Shown here piece by piece: positions 13,223 through 21,332 of a DNA stretch of 23,979 bases (the stretch's first letter is position 1; each line of letters opens with the position of its first letter). The DNA is taken from assembly GCA_035327305.1 (NCBI GenBank), contig DAOLDL010000044.1:1-23979 (forward strand), read 5' to 3'. A model generated the notes under the pieces. That model worked only from the letters and a program-made list of their open reading frames with translations, searched no databases and was not told where the DNA came from. Origin of the DNA: CALMUP01 sp035327305. GTDB lineage: Bacteria > Verrucomicrobiota > Kiritimatiellia > CAIVKH01. A program made the translations under genes and the position numbers.

Positions 13223-15093
13223 AGACACCGGAAAACACGGCATTGTTCGCGGCATTGCTTGGTCTTATCGCCTCGTTGTTGACCGCCATCATGATTCCGT
13301 TCAGCGGCCTGCTGGCGTTTTCCGCATTGCTTCCGGTTTTCTTCATGATGATTGCCGTCAGTCTTACGGTGTTGATCCGGTTGCGATTGACCCGGCTTGC
13401 CGATGAAGAAAATCGAGATCACGCGCTATTGGCGAAGGAACAAGTCGATTCATCGCTGTTTAATTCAGACAATTCCGACGATGCGCCGTTTACCGTGGAG
13501 CGTTCTCGACGGCAATTTGAGAAATACCTGATCCCCTGGCTTGCCCCCCTCTTTGGTGTGGCGCAACTTTATTGGTCATGGCGACTTTACCAAACATTGC
13601 CATGGGAATTTTCCGATCCGTCAAATTTGACACTTGCCGCCTCTTTACTTGGGGTTCTTGCTTTTGTCTTGTTCCTGACCAGCCGCTTTATGCTGGGGTT
13701 AAGCCGTCATCAAGATGGGAGATTGTTGCGCGGACCGGGCATCCTGACCGGCCTTGCCTGCTGGGGGGCCTTGCTCGGGCTTGTCGGCGCCGGAGCGGAA
13801 CATGCCGGCATTGAAATTGCCGATGAATGGGTGGCGCGAATCATACTTTCCGGCGTCGCATTGCTGGGTCTCGAAAATCTGATCAACAGCCTGCTTGCCC
13901 TGTACAGTCACCAACGCGCCACTCTTAACACATCGTATGAAAGTCGACTTGGCGCTCTGGCCGTTGACCCCGGCGTCCTTACAAAATCGATGACGGAAGC
14001 CATGGATTTCCAATTCGGTTTCTCCTTTTCCCAGACATGGTTTTTCATAATCATCCGAAAAGCAATCATTCCGTTGTTGGTTGTCCAGGCGTTGTTGCTG
14101 TATGCCATGAGCGCTGTCGTATTTTTAGCGCCACACGAAGTCGGCATACTGGAACGCTTTGGCAAACCCGTATCCAGATCGGAAACGCTGGGAAGCGGCC
14201 TGCACGTCAAGTGGCCGTGGCCTTTTGAATCCATACAAAAAATACCAGCGGGACGGGTGCACCTTTTACTCATCGGCTTTCAACCTCACACGGACGGCCA
14301 ACATCCGGCGGTTATCTCATGGACCGTTCCGCATTATGAGCGGGAGGATGTTTTTCTGGTTGCATCCCGGAATGCCGGATCCGTGGAAACCGGACTCGAT
14401 GGTCAATCCGGCGTACCCGTCAGCATGGTCACGGTTAACGTGCCCGTGGAGTACCGCATCACCAATGCCATCGCCTATCGTTATAATTTTGCCGATCCAG
14501 GCCAGGCCATCCGGCAAATGGCATACCAAACCATTACCCGCGAATTTGCCCGCCGCGATCTCGATGAACTTTTCGCGGGCGAGCGAATTCATATCGGCAA
14601 TCGCATGCGCGCAGAATTGCAACGGCTTGCGGATGAAGCACATCTTGGAATTTCCGTGGAGTTCTTCGGCGTCCAAAGCCTGCACCCCCCGGTGCAGGTG
14701 GCGACCGCATACCAATCCGTGGTGGGCGCTCTTGAGGAAAAAGAAGCCGTCATTTTGGATGCCAGAGCGTACACCAACCGCGTACTGCCCATCGCACACG
14801 CTTACGCCCAAACAGAACTGCTCGAAGCCACCGCCTACCGGCATCGCCGCAATGTTCTGGCTGAAGCGGAAAGCCGCCATTTTATTGAACGCCTGACGGC
14901 ATACGAAGCATCACCCCGGGTTTTCAGAAATTACCAATACCTGGCCACGCTTAAAGAGGCCACTCGCTCCGCACGTTTGTATGTGCTGGATCTGCCCGAG
15001 CAGGGATCACAAACCTTGTGGCTGAATTTGGAAGAAAAACAATTTTCCGGGGTGCTGGACATGGCGCCGCTGATCATGGAGGGAGGACACTGA
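13219..15093 (+). CDS. HflK-like SPFH protein with N-terminal multi-helix membrane domain
   Basis: The protein has 624 residues, far longer than standard HflK (about 420). The first 300 residues hold about seven transmembrane helices (8-28, 30-53, 105-122, 138-160, 175-193, 204-228, 281-304). The SPFH (band 7) domain follows, with VFLAPHEVGILERFGKPV (301-318), GLHVKWPWPFE (327-337) and VNVPVEYRITN (407-417). A helical, Ala/Glu-rich region (about 500-570) forms the coiled-coil wall typical of HflK. A final conserved YLATLKEATRSARLYVLDL ends the domain. HflK/C assemble into large cages that enclose membrane proteases or microdomains. The ATG at 13219 is favoured over an upstream frame start because of the ATGA overlap with the permease. 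It is the first of three SPFH genes in a row. Confidence 0.9.
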   Translation: MKTPENTALFAALLGLIASLLTAIMIPFSGLLAFSALLPVFFMMIAVSLTVLIRLRLTRLADEENRDHALLAKEQVDSSLFNSDNSDDAPFTVERSRRQFEKYLIPWLAPLFGVAQLYWSWRLYQTLPWEFSDPSNLTLAASLLGVLAFVLFLTSRFMLGLSRHQDGRLLRGPGILTGLACWGALLGLVGAGAEHAGIEIADEWVARIILSGVALLGLENLINSLLALYSHQRATLNTSYESRLGALAVDPGVLTKSMTEAMDFQFGFSFSQTWFFIIIRKAIIPLLVVQALLLYAMSAVVFLAPHEVGILERFGKPVSRSETLGSGLHVKWPWPFESIQKIPAGRVHLLLIGFQPHTDGQHPAVISWTVPHYEREDVFLVASRNAGSVETGLDGQSGVPVSMVTVNVPVEYRITNAIAYRYNFADPGQAIRQMAYQTITREFARRDLDELFAGERIHIGNRMRAELQRLADEAHLGISVEFFGVQSLHPPVQVATAYQSVVGALEEKEAVILDARAYTNRVLPIAHAYAQTELLEATAYRHRRNVLAEAESRHFIERLTAYEASPRVFRNYQYLATLKEATRSARLYVLDLPEQGSQTLWLNLEEKQFSGVLDMAPLIMEGGH

Positions 15094-15986
15094 TGAAATC
15101 TCGCGTCACCATGTTGTTATTTGGACTTGCCATCGTGCTTGTTTTTATTTTCACCCAGATCATGTTCACGGTCCGTGAAGGTGAAGCCGTGGTCGTTACC
15201 ACGTTCGGAAAACCGGTCAAAGCCATCGACGAGGCGGGGCTCTACCGGCGCCAACCATGGCCCATTCAGGAAATTCACCGGTTCGACAATCGCATCCGAA
15301 TTCTTGAAGGCGCGTTTGAAGAAGCGCTTACACGCGACGGCAAAAACGTGCTGATTCAAATTTACGCGGGTTGGAACATCATGGATCCCGTCCTTTTTCT
15401 TGAACGCGTCGGCGGCAGTCGGCAGGCGGGAAGCAATCTGGACGGTTTGTTGCGCACGCACAAAAACGCATCCGTTGGCGCATTTCGCTTCAGTGAATTG
15501 ATCAACGTTGACGAAAACGAATTGAAGCTGGCGGAAATAGAGAGCCGTGTTTTGAATGCCGTTCACACGGAGGCACGTGAACGTTATGGCATTGAAGTGC
15601 ATGTTGTCGGCATCCGGCGCATCGGATTGCCGGAAGCCATAACCCAATCCGTCTTTGAACGCATGCGCGCGGAACGCCAGGAACTTGCCGACCGGTATCG
15701 CTCACAAGGCGAAGGCGAGGCCATTCGCATTCGCGCCCGGGCGGACAGCGAACGCGACCAGCTCCTGGCCGGTGCCGAAGCCCAGGCCCGCATATTGCGT
15801 GCGGAAGGCGATGCCGCCGCCGCCGAACATTACCGGGTATTTGAACAAAATCCGGATCTGGCGATTTTCCTGCGCAAATTGGATACCATGAAGGATATGC
15901 TTAATGCAAAATCCACACTGGTTCTTAGTAGTGACAGCGAACCTTTTGATCTTTTAAGACACGGACCTGGAAACCAGACCAAGTGA
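15093..15986 (+). CDS. HflC-like SPFH protein
   Basis: The 297-residue protein has one N-terminal membrane helix (7-25), then the SPFH start FTVREGEAVVVTTFGKP (25-41). The C-terminal half carries the clear HflC signature VFERMRAERQELADRYRSQGE (187-207), a charged helix rich in Ala, Glu and Arg, RAEGDAAAAEHY (236-247) and LVLSSDSEPFDLL near the end. Length matches HflC of other bacteria (about 330). HflC pairs with HflK in an alternating ring at the membrane. GGAGGGAGGA provides a strong ribosome site, and the ATG shares one base with the upstream stop (TGATG). Here it is flanked on both sides by HflK-like genes, so mixed complexes are possible. Confidence 0.92.
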   Translation: MKSRVTMLLFGLAIVLVFIFTQIMFTVREGEAVVVTTFGKPVKAIDEAGLYRRQPWPIQEIHRFDNRIRILEGAFEEALTRDGKNVLIQIYAGWNIMDPVLFLERVGGSRQAGSNLDGLLRTHKNASVGAFRFSELINVDENELKLAEIESRVLNAVHTEARERYGIEVHVVGIRRIGLPEAITQSVFERMRAERQELADRYRSQGEGEAIRIRARADSERDQLLAGAEAQARILRAEGDAAAAEHYRVFEQNPDLAIFLRKLDTMKDMLNAKSTLVLSSDSEPFDLLRHGPGNQTK

Positions 15987-17026
15987 GCGACACGGACAAA
16001 GACCTGATACACAGCGAAGGACTGAACGCATTATCCGATGCGTTGCAACGCACGTTTGCGTTGTTACGCCGGCTTATGCTGGTTCTTCTGCTTTTATATT
16101 TGGCCAGCGGAATTTTCATCGTCAAACAACATGAACGTGCGGTCGTTCTTCGGTTTGGCAAACTTCAGGGCATCGGCGACGAACGCATATTAAGTCCGGG
16201 ATTGCATTGGACCTGGCCGCGCCCCGTGTCCGAAATTATTCGACTGCCGGCGGGCCGGGTTTGGTCGCTGACCAGCAAAACCCACTGGCATGCCGATGTT
16301 GACCCTCGCGCGGAACATGTGGCATCAACACTTCGGCCGCTTGTGGATGGTTATGCTTTATCGGGTGATGCCAACATTCTGCATTCTGAATGGGCGATTC
16401 GTTTCACCATCGATGATCTGGAATCCTACCTGTTCCGGATTCAAACCCCGCCCGCACTGGTGGAGCGGGAGCTTAACCGCGCCGTTGTGCTTGCCTCGGC
16501 GGGGATGACCATCGACGACTTGCTGCGCACCGATTTGGAGCTGTACCGGCAACGCGTTGAACAGGAGTGCCGCAATCGGCTTTCCCTGCTCAACACGGGA
16601 ATTCGTGTACAAGGTGTCGACCTTTTGAACGTATCGCCACCTCGCCAGGTTGCCGATGCGTTTGATCAAGTTGTTCGCACCGAGCAGGAACAAGCCCAGG
16701 AGGTAACCGACGCCCGAGCTTATGCCGCCCGCATTATAAACGAAGCACGCGGCCGTGCCGACCAGATCCTATCCGAAGGTGAAACCGCGTATGCGCGCAT
16801 GCTAAACGACATGAAAGCCGATGCCGATTATTTCATGGAAATACTTCCGTCTGTATCACGGCAACCGGCCTTGATGAAACAAATTTTATGGCAGGATGGC
16901 ATTCGACAATCCCTCGCCAATATCGGTCACCTGTATCTGGTTCCATCGGATGAAACTGGACGCCGGGAAATCAGACTGCAGTTAAGCCCCCGCCGCCAAA
17001 GTCCATTTGCGGAGGCTGTGCCCTGA
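15983..17026 (+). CDS. Second HflK-like SPFH protein
   Basis: The 347-residue protein has a short cytosolic N-terminus, one membrane helix (about 29-48) and an SPFH domain that begins IVKQHERAVVLRFGKL (46-61) and continues with SPGLHWTWPRPVSEI (71-85). Markers such as VQGVDLLNVSPPRQVADAFDQVVRTEQ (209-235) and the helical ARAYAARIINEARGRADQIL stretch (244-263) are HflK-type. It lacks the extra seven helices and the glycine-rich N-terminus seen in other HflK proteins. It starts with GTG at 15983 in a 4-base overlap with the HflC-like gene. The pairing of two different HflK types with one HflC is unusual. Confidence 0.9.
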   Translation: MSDTDKDLIHSEGLNALSDALQRTFALLRRLMLVLLLLYLASGIFIVKQHERAVVLRFGKLQGIGDERILSPGLHWTWPRPVSEIIRLPAGRVWSLTSKTHWHADVDPRAEHVASTLRPLVDGYALSGDANILHSEWAIRFTIDDLESYLFRIQTPPALVERELNRAVVLASAGMTIDDLLRTDLELYRQRVEQECRNRLSLLNTGIRVQGVDLLNVSPPRQVADAFDQVVRTEQEQAQEVTDARAYAARIINEARGRADQILSEGETAYARMLNDMKADADYFMEILPSVSRQPALMKQILWQDGIRQSLANIGHLYLVPSDETGRREIRLQLSPRRQSPFAEAVP

Positions 17027-17027
17027 G

Positions 17028-18932
17028 ATGCAAACAAGTTGTGGATGCAACCATCACGGCCCCGACGCCGCGAAAGCCCAGGCCAAACAAATGGTTTGGA
17101 TGTTTTTCGGGACTGCGTTCATGCTGAACACGTACATCGCCGACTGGTTGTTCGCCGGCAACCCGATGGTTGCCGAGTTCAGCGCCGTGGCGGGTGCGAT
17201 TATACTGGCCATCCCTATTTTCTGGTCGGCAATCAAGGATCTCGCCCAAGGCCATATGCACATGAACGAATTGGTGGCCCTGGCGGTTCTTGCCGCATTT
17301 TCTCTGGGCGATTTTCGCACCGCCGGTATCGTTTCATTTTTCATGTTGCTGGCGCTTTTAATAGAAACAAAATCCGCCCAAGGCGCGCATGCCGCCATTG
17401 AAAACCTGGTGAAATTGACACCCACCATCGCGCGGCGCATTCGCCCGGATGGAACAGAGGAGGATGTTCCGGCATCCCAACTGGCGATCGGTGATATTAT
17501 CCGAATCCGCCCCGGCGATGCCATCCCCGCCGACGGCACCGTGAAAAAAGGCGAAACAACTCTCAATGAAGCCATGATCACCGGGGAATCTCTTCCCCGC
17601 GACAAAGGCCCGGGTGATGATGTTTTTGCCGGAACACAAAATCTGACCGGCATGCTTGAAATCCAGGTCACACATATTGGCGGTGAAACCGCCATCGGGC
17701 GGGTACGTGAACTTATACTTGCCGCCGAGCAGACAAAGCTACCCATTACACGCATCATCGATCAGTACATGCGATATTACACCCCGGTGATACTCATGAT
17801 CGCGGCGTTGGTTTGGTTCGTCAGCGATGAATGGACCCGGGTAATCTCATTGCTGGTTCTGTCGTGTCCCTGCGCATTGATTCTGGCAACCCCCACCGCC
17901 ATGGTGGCCGCACTTTCTGCCGCCGCGCGACACGGTATCCTGATCAAAAATGTGGGCGATCTGGAAACGGCGGCACGCATTCAGGCGGTGGTCTTTGACA
18001 AAACGGGTACGCTATCCACCGGCGAATTGGGAGTTGCCCGACTCAATCCTCGCCCGGGAATAGCGCCTTCGGATTTGCTTTACGCGGCGGGAACCGCGGA
18101 AAAGTTCAGCAAACACCCGGTTGCGGTGGCCTTGCGATCACTTGCCGAACAATCGGGATTACCCCTTGGCGAACCGCAGTCATTCCGGGAGGAGGCCGGA
18201 CAAGGCGTCCGTGCCGATGTCGATGGTTCGACCGTGCTATCGGGTCGCGGCACATGGCTTCGGCAACAGCAGATTGACGACCCGGCTTTGCTTGCCGATA
18301 TGCAAAACGACACCGAGGCGTTCAGCACATTATTTGTCGCGCGCGACGGACAATACCTGGGCTGGATCGGATTTCAGGACAAGATACGGCCTGAAGCATC
18401 CGTAGCATTGGAAGAACTCCGCCGACTGAACATCAAACGCATATCCATGGTTACCGGTGATCGTGAACGCGTAGCCAGGGAAGTCGCCGAAAAAATCAAT
18501 TGCCCCGAATATCGCGCCGAGTGTCTTCCCGGACAAAAAGTCGACTTTGTCAAGGAGGTTAAAAAGGATCGATATCAAGTCGCGTTTGTTGGCGATGGCG
18601 TAAACGATGCGCCAGCGCTTGCCGCGAGCGACATCGGCATTGCCATGGGCGCGGCTGGAAATGACATCGCCATTCATAGCGCGACCGTTGCCCTTATGAA
18701 CAATGATTTGATTCGGGTCCCCTACCTCATTGATTTATCACGAAAAGCCCGTCTCGTGGTTTATCAGAATCTTGGCGTGGGACTTGTCTTCATTGTCGGC
18801 GGCATCACACTATCCGCGCTGGATTACATCAACCCCATTGTTGCCGCAATCATGCACAATGCAGGAACATTGATTGTTGTATTCAACAGCGCAAGACTGA
18901 TACGAAACCGGGAAGTCACCGAAGCCACATGA
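17028..18932 (+). CDS. P1B-type (heavy-metal) transporting ATPase
   Basis: The 634-residue protein is a full P-type ATPase with eight predicted helices (22-40, 47-66, 78-96, 98-115, 250-268, 271-295, 578-598, 601-622). Motifs are TGES (185-188), CPC in helix six (280-282), the phosphorylated Asp324 in DKTGTLS, His363-Pro364 of the P1B HP motif, TGD (476-478) and GDGVNDAPALAASDIG (522-537). It has no N-terminal HMA domain, only a short CGCNHH cluster (5-10). In helices seven and eight the Lys and Asp typical of zinc/cadmium pumps are replaced (Ile589, His610). The ATG at 17028 follows GGAGG at 17011-17015; a TTG at 17007 in frame is possible but overlaps the upstream gene. The ion is uncertain. 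Confidence 0.93.
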   Translation: MQTSCGCNHHGPDAAKAQAKQMVWMFFGTAFMLNTYIADWLFAGNPMVAEFSAVAGAIILAIPIFWSAIKDLAQGHMHMNELVALAVLAAFSLGDFRTAGIVSFFMLLALLIETKSAQGAHAAIENLVKLTPTIARRIRPDGTEEDVPASQLAIGDIIRIRPGDAIPADGTVKKGETTLNEAMITGESLPRDKGPGDDVFAGTQNLTGMLEIQVTHIGGETAIGRVRELILAAEQTKLPITRIIDQYMRYYTPVILMIAALVWFVSDEWTRVISLLVLSCPCALILATPTAMVAALSAAARHGILIKNVGDLETAARIQAVVFDKTGTLSTGELGVARLNPRPGIAPSDLLYAAGTAEKFSKHPVAVALRSLAEQSGLPLGEPQSFREEAGQGVRADVDGSTVLSGRGTWLRQQQIDDPALLADMQNDTEAFSTLFVARDGQYLGWIGFQDKIRPEASVALEELRRLNIKRISMVTGDRERVAREVAEKINCPEYRAECLPGQKVDFVKEVKKDRYQVAFVGDGVNDAPALAASDIGIAMGAAGNDIAIHSATVALMNNDLIRVPYLIDLSRKARLVVYQNLGVGLVFIVGGITLSALDYINPIVAAIMHNAGTLIVVFNSARLIRNREVTEAT

Positions 18933-19960
18933 ATAACCCAGACATAACCCTGGAAGTAAAAAGCGTATCCAAGATATTCAAGGATTTCTGGCGCCGACCC
19001 AAAGTCACCGCCGTCAACGACATTTCCTTTCAGATCAAACGCGGTGAAATTTTCGGATTGCTCGGCCCCAACGGCTCGGGCAAAAGCACAACCATCAAAA
19101 TGATCCTTGGATTGCTTTACCCAACCAGGGGAATCATCGACGTGCTGGGGCGTTCCCCCCGCGACGTCAAAGTCAAGCGACGGATCGGCTATTTGCCCGA
19201 AGAATCATACCTTTACCCCTACTTGAGTTCCGCAGAGACGCTTGATTTTTATGGCCGGCTTTTTGACTTGAAAAGCAGTGAGCGAAAACGGCGAATGGAT
19301 CAACTGCTGGACATGATAGGATTAAAGCATGCCCGCCGCCGCATTGTCGGGGAATTCTCCAAGGGTATGGCGCGTCGAATCGGATTGGCCCAATCACTGA
19401 TCAACGACCCCGACTTTATCATTCTCGACGAACCGACTTCCGGGCTGGATCCCCTTGGTTGCCGCCAGGTAAAGGATCTTATTCTTACCCTCGCCAAACG
19501 GGGCAAGACCATTCTGCTCACTTCACACTTGCTGGCGGATGTAGAGGATTTGTGTGACCGGGTGGCCATCCTTTACAATGGAAGCATTCAGGCGCAAGGA
19601 ACAATCGATGCCCTGCTCGAGGAAACTACGCGCTTCCGCTTGACGCTACCACCCAATGCCACTCCCGATCATCTTCGTACGCTGGAGAATCAGATCCAGA
19701 CCCTCACCGGAGAAAAAGCGCACATCGATCATCCGCGGCGTGATCTGGAACAGTTTTTCCTTCACGTTGTGGAACATGCCCGTCGCCAATCCGGCGAAAG
19801 TTCCGGCGTGGGTGGAGATTCAGGAACCGCAAAATACCTCGCGGCGGATTCTGCGGAAACATCGGGCGCGACGGGAACATCATCCGCGCCGAAATCCCGG
19901 AAGGATATTGACGAAGCATTGAATACATTGGTTAAAAAACAAAACGACCCCGACCGGTAA
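18929..19960 (+). CDS. ABC transporter ATP-binding protein
   Basis: The 343-residue protein has one nucleotide-binding domain: Walker A GPNGSGKST (46-54), YLPEES in place of the Q-loop (88-93), signature FSKGM (143-147), Walker B FIILDEP (163-169), D-loop SGLD (171-174) and switch His200. The PE loop and FSKGM form are common in ATPases that drive ABC-2 permeases. After residue about 230 there is a family-type tail ending in RRDLEQFFLHVVEHARR, then a Ser/Gly/Ala-rich linker (about 288-322) and a short DIDEALNTLVKK helix. The start overlaps the P-type ATPase stop (ATGA) and the second permease follows after 4 bases, so it should energise the two permeases of this operon. Confidence 0.93.
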   Translation: MNNPDITLEVKSVSKIFKDFWRRPKVTAVNDISFQIKRGEIFGLLGPNGSGKSTTIKMILGLLYPTRGIIDVLGRSPRDVKVKRRIGYLPEESYLYPYLSSAETLDFYGRLFDLKSSERKRRMDQLLDMIGLKHARRRIVGEFSKGMARRIGLAQSLINDPDFIILDEPTSGLDPLGCRQVKDLILTLAKRGKTILLTSHLLADVEDLCDRVAILYNGSIQAQGTIDALLEETTRFRLTLPPNATPDHLRTLENQIQTLTGEKAHIDHPRRDLEQFFLHVVEHARRQSGESSGVGGDSGTAKYLAADSAETSGATGTSSAPKSRKDIDEALNTLVKKQNDPDR

Positions 19961-19964
19961 GGTT

Positions 19965-21332
19965 ATGCAACCCGTCCTTGCCATCGCGCTACTTTCCATA
20001 AGGAACGCCATCCGGTCAAAACTGGTGCTGATCCTGCTTTTCCTGCTGATCGTCATCATCATCCTGCTTCCGCTGTCCATTAAAGGTGACGGCACGATCT
20101 CCGGCTTTATCCAGGTCTTGTTGTCCTATACGCTGGGTATTTCCACATTTATACTGGCATTGACTTCGTTGTGGGCCGGAAGCGCTTCCGTCTCCACGGA
20201 AATTAACGCCAGAACCATTCAGATGATCGCCTGCAAACCGGTAAACACCGCGCAAATCTGGATGGGCAAGTGGCTTGGGTTGTGTGCATTGAATGCCGTA
20301 TTTTTATCAATTTGTGTCGTGGTGACATATGGCATGTTGCATTGGCATTTGAATCGGGCCGATCAGAATGCAAATGAACAGGCTCGTATATTGCTGACCG
20401 CCCGCCAGGAGCGCTCGCCAATTCTTCCTGACTTGCAACAGAACGCACGCAATGAACTTAACCGGCGATTGAACGAATCACCCTCGCCGGAAGGTGTAAG
20501 CCGCGAACAGACACTCAAGAGCATTCATCAACAATTGCTTGCCGAATTTTATACCGTTCGACCTGGCGGACGGAAAAGATGGGAGTTCAATTCATTTCCC
20601 ATTCATAGCGACCGGCAAACCGTCACGTTGCAATACCGGTTCTCATCTTCAGTTATCGGACAGAACATTGTCCGCGGGCGGTGGCTGATCGGCACATCGG
20701 AACAACCGGACTTGTTCGACATTGCCAAGGAAAGCGTTCCCCGCGCATTAAATGAGATTCACTTTGTCATGGATCATCGCTGGGACGGCAAATCGTTGAT
20801 TTTGACCTATGTAGATTTGGACCAGGCCGGAGCTACCATGTTGTTTGATTTCGACAAGGGGCTTCTGCTTCTTACGCCGGAAGGTTCATTTGCCGGAAAT
20901 TACACCCGGGCGGCGCTTATACTATTCGGACAACTGGCATTTTTCACGGCATTGGGTATAACGGCCGGATGCCTGTTCTCCCTTCCGGTAGCGGCCTTTA
21001 CCTCTATTTTTCTGCTGATCATGATTCACATGGGAAGCTACATCCAGGGTATTGCCATGACAGAAATTACATGGCCGTGGCAGGCGACTCTGGAAAGTGA
21101 AGCCACGACCTGGTTCACCATTGTTGTAACATTAATTTTCAGAGGAATGGCTTTTGTCATGAGCCCGTTGGTTCATGAAAGCGCCTTGAACAGTGTGTCC
21201 ACCGGACGAATTGTCGACATCTGGTGGACGGTGCGCGGATTTCTTCTGCAAGGTGTCGCATATTCCGTGTTTTTCGGTTGGTGCGCTTCGATTCTTCTGA
21301 AACGCAGGGAGCTGGCGCTACCACAAACATGA
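19965..21332 (+). CDS. ABC-2 type transporter permease, second subunit, with large extracytoplasmic domain
   Basis: The 455-residue protein begins with a strong membrane helix (about 18-40). A second and third follow (about 50-72 and 103-124), and the coupling segment SVSTEINARTIQMIACKPVNTAQIW lies between them. Residues about 128-310 are hydrophilic and probably form a periplasmic domain. Three more hydrophobic regions follow (about 313-363, 380-400, 425-445). The coupling pattern matches the first permease, supporting a heterodimer. It lies directly after the ATPase and its stop overlaps the start of the last gene (ATGA). The large soluble insertion is the main difference between the two permeases. 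Confidence 0.87.
   Translation: MQPVLAIALLSIRNAIRSKLVLILLFLLIVIIILLPLSIKGDGTISGFIQVLLSYTLGISTFILALTSLWAGSASVSTEINARTIQMIACKPVNTAQIWMGKWLGLCALNAVFLSICVVVTYGMLHWHLNRADQNANEQARILLTARQERSPILPDLQQNARNELNRRLNESPSPEGVSREQTLKSIHQQLLAEFYTVRPGGRKRWEFNSFPIHSDRQTVTLQYRFSSSVIGQNIVRGRWLIGTSEQPDLFDIAKESVPRALNEIHFVMDHRWDGKSLILTYVDLDQAGATMLFDFDKGLLLLTPEGSFAGNYTRAALILFGQLAFFTALGITAGCLFSLPVAAFTSIFLLIMIHMGSYIQGIAMTEITWPWQATLESEATTWFTIVVTLIFRGMAFVMSPLVHESALNSVSTGRIVDIWWTVRGFLLQGVAYSVFFGWCASILLKRRELALPQT

Noticed and set aside
17007..17027. TTG start of the P-type ATPase at 17007
   Set aside because: It overlaps the upstream gene in a region that contains the GGAGG ribosome site of the ATG at 17028.
17054..17758. 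234-codon open frame on the minus strand
   Set aside because: Shadow of the P-type ATPase gene. It has no domain, no ribosome site and a Ser/Pro/Arg-biased composition.
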